Part shown: one piece after another, positions 16,336-24,154 of the stretch | Layout: the number at the start of each line of letters is the position of its first letter | Numbering within the stretch: position 1 is the stretch's first letter | Assembly: GCF_003667505.1 (NCBI RefSeq) | Contig: NZ_RCVJ01000058.1 | Location: forward strand, 1-37,267 | Direction: 5' to 3' | From: Micromonospora sp. BL4 | GTDB lineage: Bacteria > Actinomycetota > Actinomycetes > Mycobacteriales > Micromonosporaceae | DNA: 37,267 bases | Notes under the pieces: model-generated | Database searches by the model: none | The model's input: the letters and a program-made list of their open reading frames with translations, nothing else | Told to the model about the DNA's origin: nothing | Position numbers and translations under genes: made by a program

Positions 16336-17211
16336 ATGCCTTCCGAGCGGACCTACGGCGAAATTCCCGGCTACCCTCCCGGCGCAACGTTCACAAACGA
16401 GATGAGCTCACCGAGCCCGGAGTGCACCGGCCGAACCAGGGCGTATTTGGGGAGGCATAGACGGCGCGGAGTCGACCGTGGCCTAGGCCGGGCTATATAG
16501 ACGACGAGGACTACGGCACCGAAATCGTCTACACGGGCCAGGGTGGCAACGATCCACGGACCAAACGGCAGATTGCAGACCAACAGTTGACCTGCGGCAA
16601 CCTCGGACTCGCGCGGAGCCAGATTGACGGCAATCAGTGCGGGTGGTCAGAGGCGCCGGTGGAGATCGGGCGTACTCTCCCCCAAGGTCGGCCTCCGATA
16701 TGACGGCCTGTTCCGAGTAGTCGATCACTGGCGCGACACCGGTAAGTACGGCTTCAAGATCTGCCGATACCGCCTGGTAGCCCTGGAGAGCTCAGACCCG
16801 CCACCGCCCGCGGTCGCCCAAGTCACTACGGACCAGCCGGCCGCCCGCACGGAAGCTACCATCCAGCGCCTTGTCCGAAGCACCGCCGTCGCCCAACAGC
16901 GTTAAGCGTCTACACGGCTACAGGTGCCAGGTCTGCGGGATCCAACTGGCGACGCCAGCTGGGCCGTACGCAGAGGCGGCACATATCCGTGCTCTCGGAG
17001 GCCTTACAACGGCCCCGGCGTGGCGAGCAATTTCTTATGCCTCTGCCCCAACGACCATCTGCTGTTCGACACCGGCGCAATCTACGTCGACCCTTACCGT
17101 GTTATCAGGCAGACGGTGACGGCCGCCGAACGAGGGAACCTTCGGCTCCTGGCTGCCCATCCAGTGGACTGGGCGCGGCTGGCGTACCACCGGGAGCACC
17201 ACAAGCCGTAG
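16336..17211 (+). pseudogene. SRA-YDG / HNH endonuclease, multiply frameshifted
   Basis: Segments in changing frames together spell one protein. They are: PSERTYGEIPGYPPGATFTN at the start (16336); RDELTEPGVHRPNQGVFG; GIDGAESTVA then a stop; YIDDEDYGTEIVYTGQGG; then GLRYDGLFRVVDHWRDTGK with the YDG motif naming the SRA-YDG domain. The HNH part reads RCQVCGIQLATPAGPYAEAA, then HIRALG, and after another shift NFLCLCPNDHLLFDTGAIYV. Intact relatives are about 290-aa enzymes that read modified cytosine through the SRA domain and cut with the HNH nuclease. At least five frame changes make this one dead. Confidence 0.88.
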
Positions 17212-17241
17212 AGCCTGCACGCTTCCCAAGTCTGCCGTCCC

Positions 17242-18042
17242 TCAGATCCCCTCTCGTGTCAACGGCTGCCATGACTCGCCGCGAAAGGGCAAGTATCCCG
17301 GCGGTACCGACCCTTCGAGGCACACAAGTAACCTCAGATGCACCGGCGCATCGGGGCCATTGACATGTTGGACCGTTATTGCGTAAGGGCCAGTGCTCCG
17401 AACGGCGTGAACATAGTCAAGCAATAGATCTGGGACCCAGCCGAGCGCGACGCTGTCTTCGTCAACGGTGAGAATGGCCTTATCGTTGACCGGGTTTGTC
17501 GGTTCCGGGACGATCGACAAGCGGTCGCCGGGGCGCAGTCGTTGAAGCTTCGCCTCCACTGCAGGGTTCTCCCGCAGAATATGCCGGATGCCGTGAACCA
17601 GAAAGTGGCAGCTAGTCGCGGCATCTGGACCCACCACCGGTTCAGGGAAGACCATGACGGAATCCCCCGTCCGCCTTCCCTCCGATCGGATTAACTGCTC
17701 CCACGGCGTGGCGTCGACAGTCGCTAGATCCAGCGTTTCAATGTAGCGGTGGAAGTCTGGTCGCCTGGCATCCATTACCCGTTGCGCAAATATCGGGAAG
17801 AGCCGTGTGGATTTGTAGTTTTTCCGAAGGTCAGGAAAGCTTACGAAAGGCTCGAATCCCTCCACGTTGAGCACTCTTTCGATGTAATCGAAATAATACT
17901 GCTTCCCATCGAAGGCCAAGATCCCGACTGGCTGAATGGCTCGGGCTCGCGGGTGTTGCCATGCCACAATCAACCTTCGCATCGACGGCCTCACATAACT
18001 TGCTGATGCCACCGGGCTGGTCGAGGCGCTGCTAGCAGCCAT
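17242..18042 (-). CDS. HipA-N/HipS-like region fused to HIRAN domain
   Basis: 266 aa. The ATG at 18042 lies inside the end of the upstream kinase gene (11-bp overlap) with GGAGGAGGG about ten bases before. Residues about 22-95 look like the HipA N-terminal subdomain: VGILAFDGKQYYFDYIE, then FEPFVSFPDL and STRLFPIFAQRVMDARRPDF. Residues about 135-225 match a HIRAN domain: CHFLVHGIRH, LRPGDRLSIVPEPTNPVNDK, then ALGWVPDLLL. HIRAN domains bind DNA ends or damaged DNA. In HipBST systems a separate HipA-N-like protein (HipS) is the antitoxin of the kinase HipT. A regulator or antitoxin role here is inference. The frame is intact. Confidence 0.85.
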   Translation of the reverse strand: MAASSASTSPVASASYVRPSMRRLIVAWQHPRARAIQPVGILAFDGKQYYFDYIERVLNVEGFEPFVSFPDLRKNYKSTRLFPIFAQRVMDARRPDFHRYIETLDLATVDATPWEQLIRSEGRRTGDSVMVFPEPVVGPDAATSCHFLVHGIRHILRENPAVEAKLQRLRPGDRLSIVPEPTNPVNDKAILTVDEDSVALGWVPDLLLDYVHAVRSTGPYAITVQHVNGPDAPVHLRLLVCLEGSVPPGYLPFRGESWQPLTREGI

Positions 18043-18961
18043 CGAGGACCCTCCTCCGGTTCGTCATGACGACCTGTTCAATGAAGGTACTGACCACCAC
18101 CGACATGTCTGGGATTCTGCTGGTCAGGCCGACGACCGTTGCCTCGGTGATGTCCGCCACAGACTCAAGCCAATACTCCCGTACGGCAGGAGCAACCATG
18201 CGAAGAGCGCTGGAGGCCACCTGGACCAAAGTAGGACAAGTTAGCTCAGGGTCGTGCTCGAAACGCCACGCCGTGCCCTTCTCGCACCAGTTCGACACCC
18301 CTCCCTGAAGAAGGGCGGACATCTTCGCCTCCCGCAGGGTCGAGCCTAGAGCGCGGGCGTGATCGAAAGAGCCAGCAAGGGTCGCACGGCTACCGTCCGG
18401 CGGAGGACGCATGACGGCCCAGTTCTCGTCGTGGCGATCCCGATTGGCGACTACCGCATCAAAGACGACGTACCCGACGAAAACATCGAAGGCCTCGAAG
18501 CCGGCTGGGACAGCCGCTCCCGGGGGTGGGCCGTAACCGTCGAGCGCCTGGCAGATGTTTTCCAGGGAGTGCCCCGGTCGAGCCTTGTTGCCCATATAGC
18601 CCGGCTCGTAGTCCTCAAGGAGGCCATCGAGCACCACCGCGCCAGTCTGGAGCTCCCAGCCTTCAGGACACAGATTGAGCGAGACGCAGCCTGACTCATC
18701 ATCGCGGCGTGCGAGCTCGATGCGTGCGCATGGGATGCCCATCGCGGACGCCAGTTCGCCGCCCACCTTCTCGGCGAAGTCCTCCCGCTGCGACCACTCG
18801 CCTGCCGCGTTCCTGTGAGTGTTGTTCGCCTTGAAGAGCCACGCCTGCCTGTCGTTCGGGTCGGCAAGCCAGTACTTCTCATCCGCTCCGATAGTTTCCT
18901 GGCGGATCAGGCTCCAGCGCGAGACATCCCACGTCTCGAACATTTCAGGCGAATCCCCCAC
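18032..18961 (-). CDS. HipA-like (HipT-type) protein kinase
   Basis: 309 aa. The GTG at 18961 is chosen because GGAGG lies about ten bases upstream; an ATG at 18943 is the alternative. The chain has the HipA/PI3-4K-like kinase order without the HipA N-terminal subdomain: nucleotide-binding Lys44 in WLFKAN, a helix with FAEKVGGELASAMGIPCARI, catalytic Asp175 and Asn180 in NRDRHDENW, and metal-binding Asp200 in GSFDHARALG. HipA-family kinases phosphorylate aminoacyl-tRNA synthetases in known cases; the target here is unknown. It is the first gene of a two-gene operon and no HTH HipB-like gene is present. All catalytic residues appear intact. Confidence 0.88.
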   Translation of the reverse strand: MGDSPEMFETWDVSRWSLIRQETIGADEKYWLADPNDRQAWLFKANNTHRNAAGEWSQREDFAEKVGGELASAMGIPCARIELARRDDESGCVSLNLCPEGWELQTGAVVLDGLLEDYEPGYMGNKARPGHSLENICQALDGYGPPPGAAVPAGFEAFDVFVGYVVFDAVVANRDRHDENWAVMRPPPDGSRATLAGSFDHARALGSTLREAKMSALLQGGVSNWCEKGTAWRFEHDPELTCPTLVQVASSALRMVAPAVREYWLESVADITEATVVGLTSRIPDMSVVVSTFIEQVVMTNRRRVLDGC

Positions 18962-19230
18962 TCGCGCTTGCCTCCGGCCTTCTCGCAAACGTGGGCACAG
19001 TCTCCAAGCGGCGGTCAGTCTATCGGCATCACCTCGCTTTGGGTGCCAAGGGGCGGCCGCGCCCCACGGTCTCGACTGGTTCCGATTTGCTCTTAAACTG
19101 CACAGATGAACCTGCTCGGGCTACGCAGGTTGCTCAATCGGTCGCAGGGCAGGCGAATGCTTTGCGCAGGCCGCACGCGCCAAGAGGAGCGACGGTCAAT
19201 ACCCGGGCACCCTGTCGGATTCCGGATTGA
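18962..19230. other. Intergenic stretch in the element, no gene seen
   Basis: About 270 bp between the kinase gene start and the dead HAD gene. It must hold the promoter of the kinase/HIRAN operon, but I see no confident -35/-10 pair, repeat or RNA gene. Open frames here show no family resemblance. Confidence 0.5.
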
Positions 19231-19913
19231 CTACAGCTCAAGGAGTTGCTGAGCGACTTTCCGCATGTTCGTAATGACTGCATCGGCCCGGCATCGCTGA
19301 AGACTTGATTTTGGCGGCACGGTTTGCGTCGCCGATGACCTGCACTTCAGCGGCCCGCGGTCCCTCAATGTCTGACAGTGAGTCTCCGATGAGAACGCAG
19401 CGCTGCGTCGGTCACCAAGAGCACGAACGCTTGCAGGATCGGTTCCGGGTTGGGCTTCGTGAGGTGTGGGTAGGCGTACGCCAGCCAACCACCGGCGACA
19501 CGGCCCCAGTGAGCCGGTGCGCTGTCAGGTAGGCGCTGATAGCACCGGCAGAGCTATTGCTGACCACCGCCACGGGTAGTCCCGCCTGCTGAGCAGCGAC
19601 GATGACCTCCCGGCCGTAAGGCGTGGATTCGTCGCTCTCGCAGGCTTGGCGCTCGGCCGCGCAGAGCGCGTCTTCGGCGGCCCGCGTGACGCTGTGGTCG
19701 CCAGCTGCCGCGGTGCTGCGCAAGACCACAAGCGGAATCCGGCTCGCCGGCCAGACCCGGCGGCACGTCGACGCCCCGCCGCCGCATTACGTCGACCAGC
19801 TCTCCGGCAGCTTGCGGCGCCGGGTATCCGGCGAAGAAGCTGCACACCGGTCCGTCGAAGTCGAGTAGGACTGCGCCTACCCCGTCGAGCAGGCGGCCGA
19901 GGTCGGCGTTCAT
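19231..19913 (-). pseudogene. HAD-superfamily hydrolase, frameshifted
   Basis: Reading from the ATG at 19913: GVGAVLLDFDGPVCSFFAGYP carries HAD motif I (DFDGP). After a frame change, EVIVAAQQAGLPVAVVSNSS carries motif II. A further shift gives the phrases EAQPGTDPASVRALGD, and the end DAVITNMRKVAQQLLEL is in yet another frame. The 683-bp span is not a multiple of three. Intact relatives are phosphatases of about 225 aa. The start overlaps the stop of the upstream regulator remnant (ATGA), showing former translational coupling. Confidence 0.85.
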
Positions 19914-20187
19914 CCGTCGTACCGGTAGGCGATAGTCGACCACACCGAGTCGAACCACTGGCGGAGAGCCTCGACGAACTGCCTTCCGTGCGAGACGTCG
20001 TCGTCGGTCACCGCGTAGTGGAACAGCGGCACGTCCTTGCCCATGAGGTCGTAGATCGCCATCGGCTCGCCCTTGATCGAGACGGTGCGCTCACTCAACG
20101 ACCGGGTAGAAGCCGTAGAAGACCTCTTCGCCGTTCAGGATGTAGAGCTTGAACAGCGGAGACACCCCGCCTGCCAGAAAGTGAGAT
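19910..20187 (-). pseudogene. C-terminal remnant of XRE-type regulator
   Basis: On the minus strand the sequence reads SPLFKLYILNGEEVFYGFYP in one frame. After a GAGTGAG duplication that shifts the frame, it reads RTVSIKGEPMAIYDLMGKDVP and ends QWFDSVWSTIAYRYDG. I recall this C-terminal domain from actinomycete helix-turn-helix regulators that precede a HAD gene. The helix-turn-helix part is missing: homology stops near 20187, where integrase sequence begins on the other strand. Confidence 0.75.
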
Positions 20188-20190
20188 CTA

Positions 20191-21125
20191 GCGTACTCGG
20201 TCGCCGAGGTTCAACAGCTCTTGGCCACCGCCCCCAGTAGGCGCAACAGCGCGCGGCGGGCGGTCGCGCTCGCCCTCGGCCTGCGCCAAGGGGAAGCGCT
20301 CGGCCCGCGCTGGTCGGATGTTGACCTGGACGCCGGAACGCTGACTATCCGGCGCGGCCGGCAGCGGCCGAGGTGGGAGCACGGGTGCCGCCCATCGTGC
20401 GGCCGAAAGCACGGCGGACACTGCCCCGACCGCCGCAGGTACGAGCCGATACCGCTCAGACCAAGTCTCGGGCCGGCCGACGCATCATCGGGCTACCCGA
20501 CGAGCTGGTGACGCTGCTTCGCAAGCACCGCGACGAGCAGGGCCAGGAGCGCGTCAACGCCGTCCAACTCTGGGAGGGTGGCACCTGGCTGTTCGCCACG
20601 CCTACCGGCGGCCCGGTCAACCCGCGTACGGACTACGACGAGTGGAAACGGCTGCTCAAGCTCGCCGGGCTGCGGGACGGCCGGTTGCACGACGCTCGGC
20701 ACACCGCCGCCACGGTGCTGCTCATCCTCGGGGTCGCCGAGCGGGCCGTCATGTCCATCATGGGCTGGTCCAACTCCACGATGACGGCCCGCTATCAGCA
20801 CTTGACCACGCAAGTACGGCGAGACATTGCCCGGCAGGTCGGCGGCCCGCTTTGGAACGCCACCGCCGACGCCAACGGGTTGCACGCCACCCAGATTTAC
20901 CCGGCCAAAGACGTACCGATACGACGCACCCGGCACCGCGTCGCACCGGCTGCGTCCTGCCACGGATCACGCGGCATCCTCCAAGGCAAGTGTCGATATC
21001 ACGACAAGATCTCATCTTCCAAACTCTCCACAGCCGCCATAGCGTGGCGGTCATGCAGCCGGGGGCAACGAGTGCTTCGCGTCACAAGGGCGACGTCACC
21101 AACGAGCAAAAATGGGCCGAGGTAG
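20191..21125 (+). pseudogene. Tyrosine integrase, N-terminal part deleted and frameshifted
   Basis: The frame opens abruptly at YSVAEVQQLLA near 20194 with a stop just upstream. ALGLRQGEALGPRWSDVDLD holds catalytic Arg I. After GRKHGGHCPDRR a frame change near 20440 leads into QTKSRAGRRIIGLPDELVTL. Then LHDARHTAATVLL holds the HxxR pair, and GWSNSTMTARYQHLT holds the catalytic Tyr. So the catalytic half is recognisable but in two frames, and about 150-200 N-terminal residues (arm- and core-binding domains) are gone. The tail overlaps the SLATT gene start, and the true end may be nearer 20900. Closest in style to AICE integrases. Confidence 0.9.
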
Positions 21126-21931
21126 TCAATAACGAGTCCAAGGACTGGCATCCGGACTACGTGCGCGGCCTGATAATAGATGCAGAGGAAAAGCTGCATC
21201 TCCAACAGATTTGGCGAAGTGCGGGTCTTGCCTGGATCTTCGTCGGTAATCTGATTCTCATCGCCCTCGCCGCAATCGCGACGCTTAAGGAATTCGAACA
21301 GATCACCCGTCTTGCTGAGCCGATTTACTTTGTGGCCGGGGTGTCACTTCTAGGGTCGCCAGCACTTGCCTATTGGCAGTACAAGCGAACCCGCTCCACG
21401 CGCATCATGATCAAGAAGCTCCACGTTGTTCGCCGAAGGACACAAGCGGAGGTAGACACAGAAAGCGACGGTGCTCAGGACTCCGCCCTACCTGCTCAGA
21501 AGCGATACAGGGATGACGTCCCGGACTTGATTTCTCAGTTCAGGGAGGACGCAGGCCGCACCCGGAAGGTTCACAACCGTTTCCAAAGCATCATCATCGT
21601 CGGCTCTGTCATCACCTCTGCTATCGCCACGGCATCCGTCTCGTTCATCCAAGCAAGGTGGCTAACCGTAGGAGCTAGTGCGGCGGTAGGTCTCGCTGCC
21701 GGCTTCACAGGGTATTTCAAATACCACGAGCGTAGCTTCAACTCCCAGCAGACGGCTGACGCTATTGAGCGAGAATACGAAGCGGTTGAGCTTCGCGTCG
21801 GCAAGTACGCCAAGCTCAGCGAGTCCGACGCCTACGCTCTCTTCGCAGACACGGTCGAGCGCCTACGAGACGAACAGAACAAGCGGCAGCAGCAGCTCGA
21901 CCAGCCGGTTGAGGTGACGCGAGAGGAGTGA
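21053..21931 (+). CDS. SLATT/DUF4231-type membrane protein (four TM)
   Basis: 292 aa from the ATG at 21053; no strong ribosome site is visible. Four hydrophobic segments occur as two pairs, about residues 57-77 with 90-109, and 178-199 with 203-222. The second half matches the SLATT/DUF4231 pattern: FREDAGRTRKVHNRFQ before the TM pair, then YFKYHERSFNSQQTADAIER and a long helix YEAVELRVGKYAKL. A coiled, Gln/Arg-rich tail follows. SLATT proteins are predicted membrane-pore effectors of conflict systems, some with nucleotide-signal enzymes. No such enzyme is seen here, so it is a stand-alone copy. Its frame is intact in an otherwise decayed element. Confidence 0.85.
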   Translation: MQPGATSASRHKGDVTNEQKWAEVVNNESKDWHPDYVRGLIIDAEEKLHLQQIWRSAGLAWIFVGNLILIALAAIATLKEFEQITRLAEPIYFVAGVSLLGSPALAYWQYKRTRSTRIMIKKLHVVRRRTQAEVDTESDGAQDSALPAQKRYRDDVPDLISQFREDAGRTRKVHNRFQSIIIVGSVITSAIATASVSFIQARWLTVGASAAVGLAAGFTGYFKYHERSFNSQQTADAIEREYEAVELRVGKYAKLSESDAYALFADTVERLRDEQNKRQQQLDQPVEVTREE

Positions 21932-21980
21932 GCGGCGTAGCCGCAACTCCGACGGGTTGAGGCATCCCCAAGAGGGCAAC

Positions 21981-21999
21981 CGAGACCACAACTGAGACC
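21981..21999 (+). repeat. Arm-like direct repeat, right copy
   Basis: CGAGACCACAACTGAGACC, 18 of 19 identical to 16254-16272 and in the same orientation, ending 57 bp before the right attachment repeat. Confidence 0.5.
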
Positions 22000-22007
22000 A
22001 GGAAGAG

Positions 22008-22045
22008 AAACGCCCGGTCGATCCTCGCGGATCAACCGGGCGTTT
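22008..22045 (-). terminator. tRNA-Ser(CGA) terminator hairpin
   Basis: AAACGCCCGG...CCGGGCGTTT, a 38-nt hairpin just downstream of the tRNA on the minus strand, ending in a short T run (GGGCGTTTCTCTT). It differs from 16051-16088 at two positions. Confidence 0.85.
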
Positions 22046-22055
22046 CTGCACTACA

Positions 22056-22112
22056 GAGCGGTGGCGGAGGGATTTGAACCCTCGGAGGGCGTTAACCCTC
22101 ACACGCTTTCGA
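22056..22112. repeat. Right attachment site within intact tRNA-Ser
   Basis: The same 57 bp as 16100-16156. This copy completes the functional tRNA, so the element supplied the tRNA 3' half on insertion, as tRNA-targeting integrative elements do. Confidence 0.92.
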
Positions 22113-22145
22113 GGCGTGCTCCTTAGGCCGCTCGGACACGCCACC
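22059..22145 (-). tRNA. tRNA-Ser (CGA)
   Basis: On the minus strand GGTGGCG (22145-22139) pairs with CGCCACC at the 3' end, with discriminator G. The anticodon arm CACGCCTCGAAAGCGTG gives anticodon CGA. A long variable arm (GAGGGTTAACGCCCTC) and T-loop GTTCAAATC are present, 87 nt in all. It is the insertion site of the element. Confidence 0.95.
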
Positions 22146-22220
22146 GCCGACGAGGGTACAGGACCACTGGTTCCCACTCCGAACCGGTATCGCCCGAGCC
22201 GGCCTGGCAGGATCTTTGCC

Positions 22221-22928
22221 ATGAGTACGCACATCGGCGCGAAGCCGGGAGAGATCGCCGAGCGGGTCCTGATGCCGGGCGACCCGCTCCGGGCCAAGTG
22301 GATCGCGGAGACCTACCTCGAGGGCGCCACCTGCTACTCGACGGTCCGAGGCATGCTGGGCTTCACCGGCCGCTGGAACGGCGTCGAGGTCTCCGTCCAG
22401 GGCTCCGGCATGGGCATGCCGTCCGCCTCCATCTACGCCCACGAGCTGATCAACGAGTACGGCGTGAAGACGCTGATCCGGGTCGGCTCCTGTGGCGCCC
22501 TCAGCACCGACCTCCAACTGCGCGACGTGGTCGCCGCGATCGGGTCGTCCACCGACTCGAACATGAACCGGATGCGCTTCGACGGGCTGATCGACTACGC
22601 CCCGGTGGCCGATTTTGGGCTGCTGCGTACCTCGGTCGAGGTGGCCGAGCGGCGCGGCATCAGCATGCGCGTCGGGCCGATCCTGGCCGCGGACGCCTTC
22701 TACACCGACCGGCCGGACCTCTACGACACCCTCGCCGACTACGGCGTCCTGGCCGTGGAGATGGAGTCGGCGGCCCTCTACACGATCGCCGCCCGGTTCA
22801 AGGCCCGCGCGCTGACCGTGCTGACCGTCAGCGACCACATCAAGACCGGCGAGAAGACCACCTCGGAGGATCGGGAGCAGACGTTCAGCCAGATGGTCGA
22901 GATCGCCCTGGACACCATCATCGCCTGA
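22221..22928 (+). CDS. deoD: Purine-nucleoside phosphorylase, DeoD type
   Basis: 235 aa from the ATG at 22221. Hexameric high-molecular-mass PNP of purine salvage, which splits purine (deoxy)nucleosides with phosphate to base and ribose-1-phosphate. Visible family motifs are [20 protein letters not shown] (phosphate-binding loop), [23 protein letters not shown], the purine site VEMESAALY, and TVSDH with the catalytic Asp. Length equals the usual 235-240 aa. It starts 76 bp beyond the tRNA and ends in a hairpin. Confidence 0.97.
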   Translation: MSTHIGAKPGEIAERVLMPGDPLRAKWIAETYLEGATCYSTVRGMLGFTGRWNGVEVSVQGSGMGMPSASIYAHELINEYGVKTLIRVGSCGALSTDLQLRDVVAAIGSSTDSNMNRMRFDGLIDYAPVADFGLLRTSVEVAERRGISMRVGPILAADAFYTDRPDLYDTLADYGVLAVEMESAALYTIAARFKARALTVLTVSDHIKTGEKTTSEDREQTFSQMVEIALDTIIA

Positions 22929-22947
22929 CCTTTCGTCGTACCCCGCC

Positions 22948-22975
22948 GCCCCGTCGTCCGTCCGGACGGCGGGGC
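22948..22975. terminator. deoD terminator hairpin
   Basis: GCCCCGTCGTCC and GGACGGCGGGGC form a stem with one mismatch and a short loop, followed by GTTGT. Confidence 0.75.
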
Positions 22976-23010
22976 GTTGTGCTGTAGGTGGGTGACGACG
23001 GTCACCGATA

Positions 23011-23037
23011 AAACAATACGACCGGTCGTGCTTGTTT
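23011..23037. promoter_or_regulatory. TetR operator candidate, 27-bp inverted repeat
   Basis: AAACAA..ACGACCGGTCGT..TTGTTT: a perfect 12-bp central palindrome flanked by perfect AAACAA/TTGTTT arms, with only the two linker bases on each side unpaired. It lies 15 bp before the TetR gene start, so it probably overlaps the promoter and mediates autorepression. Confidence 0.8.
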
Positions 23038-23051
23038 AGTACGGTGTCCAC

Positions 23052-23672
23052 ATGACCGTCGACGGACGCCTCGCCCGGGGCGAGCGCACCCGCAACGCCG
23101 CGCTGGACGCGGCCGTGGTGCTCGCCACCCAGGCCGGCCTGGACGGGCTCAGCCTCGCCCAGCTCGCCGACACGCTCGGGGTGAGCAAGTCCGGCCTCTT
23201 CGCGCACTGGCGGTCGAAGGAGGCGCTCCAGCTCGCCGCGATCGACCGGGCCGTGGCTCTCTGGCAGGAGCGGATCGTCGAGCCGTCGCTGCGCGCCCCG
23301 CGGGGCGTACGGCGGCTCCGCGCCCTGCACGACGCCCGGCTGAGCTTCTACGCCAGCCGGGTGCTGCCCGGTGGCTGCTTCTTCGCCAACACCCAGTTCG
23401 AGTTCAACGCCCGTCCCGGCCCGGTCCGCGACCGGCTCGCCGAGACGTACAGCCAGTGGACGGCGTTCCTGGAGCGCCTGGTCCAGCAGGCGGTCGACGC
23501 CGGCGAACTCCCCGCCGACCTGGACGTCCCGCAGCTGGCGTACGAGATCGACGCCCTCGGGATGGGTGCCGCGATGCAGTCCCGGCTGCTCGACCCGGAC
23601 GCCGCCTACCGGTACGCCCGCGCCGGCCTGCTGGACCGCCTGCGCACGCTCTGCCCCAACCCGACCCTGTAA
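23052..23672 (+). CDS. TetR/AcrR family regulator
   Basis: 206 aa from ATG. The helix-turn-helix spans residues about 10-55 (ALDAAVVLATQAGLDGLSLA, then LADTLGVSKSGLFAHWRSKEAL). The ligand domain has PGGCFFANTQFEFNARPGPV and DVPQLAYEIDALGMGA, a pattern of the TetR_C group in actinomycetes. It forms an operon with the thioesterase gene 14 bp downstream. The strong palindrome at 23011-23037 suggests autoregulation, with an acyl-CoA or related lipid as a plausible but unproven ligand. Confidence 0.94.
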   Translation: MTVDGRLARGERTRNAALDAAVVLATQAGLDGLSLAQLADTLGVSKSGLFAHWRSKEALQLAAIDRAVALWQERIVEPSLRAPRGVRRLRALHDARLSFYASRVLPGGCFFANTQFEFNARPGPVRDRLAETYSQWTAFLERLVQQAVDAGELPADLDVPQLAYEIDALGMGAAMQSRLLDPDAAYRYARAGLLDRLRTLCPNPTL

Positions 23673-23686
23673 ACGGAAGGCCCCTC

Positions 23687-24151
23687 ATGACCCACGCCGT
23701 CGCCGACCAGCCCACCGTCGAGTTCGGACACGTCGAGCACGTCACGGTGCACTTCGACGACCTCGACGCGATGGGCATCCTGCACAACGCGCGTTACGCG
23801 GTGCTGCTGGAACGTGCCCTGACGCCGTACTGGACCGAGCGGGGGCTGGCCTACCGGGGCACCGCCACCCCGCCGGACCTGTTCCACGCGGTCCGCGAGT
23901 TCACCATCACCTACCGGGCGCCGATCGCCGCCACCGGTCCGGTGGCGGTGCACTTCTGGCTCGAACACTTCGGCACCAGCAGCGCCGAGTACGCCTTCCA
24001 GTTCCGCTCCGTCGACGGCGACACGGTGCACGCCGAGGGGCGGCGGGCGATCGTCCGCCTCGACCCGGCGACACTGCGACCCGCGCCGTGGACCGAGGCC
24101 GCCCGGGCGGTGGCCGCCACCCTGCTCCGCCCCGCCGCCACCTCCGCCTGA
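23687..24151 (+). CDS. Acyl-CoA thioesterase, hotdog (4HBT) family
   Basis: 154 aa from the ATG at 23687 with GGAAGG ten bases upstream. The 4HBT catalytic segment is VHFDDLDAMGILHNARY, with Asp27 as the expected active residue. FTITYRAPI and AEGRRAIVRLD are the beta-sheet strands typical of YbgC/FcbC-like enzymes. It hydrolyses acyl-CoA thioesters in the cytoplasm; the natural substrate is unknown. Co-transcribed with the preceding TetR regulator. Confidence 0.93.
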   Translation: MTHAVADQPTVEFGHVEHVTVHFDDLDAMGILHNARYAVLLERALTPYWTERGLAYRGTATPPDLFHAVREFTITYRAPIAATGPVAVHFWLEHFGTSSAEYAFQFRSVDGDTVHAEGRRAIVRLDPATLRPAPWTEAARAVAATLLRPAATSA

Positions 24152-24154
24152 CGC

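Larger units (their letters stand above)
16100..22112. mobile_element. Decayed integrative element (AICE-type remnant) in tRNA-Ser(CGA)
   Basis: About 6 kb lies between two perfect 57-bp direct repeats that match the 3' half of tRNA-Ser(CGA). Inside are a tyrosine integrase remnant, an XRE regulator remnant, a HAD remnant and a frameshifted SRA-YDG/HNH gene, all typical cargo or accessory genes of actinomycete integrative elements. Three open genes also remain: a HipA-like kinase, a HipS-like/HIRAN protein and a SLATT-type membrane protein. Base composition is visibly lower in G+C than the flanks. No Rep, Xis or FtsK-like Tra gene is left, so the element is probably immobile on its own. Confidence 0.88.

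Noticed and set aside
18819..19230. Small plus-strand frames beside the kinase gene
   Set aside because: Overlap the kinase in antisense or lack ribosome sites and any recognisable motif.
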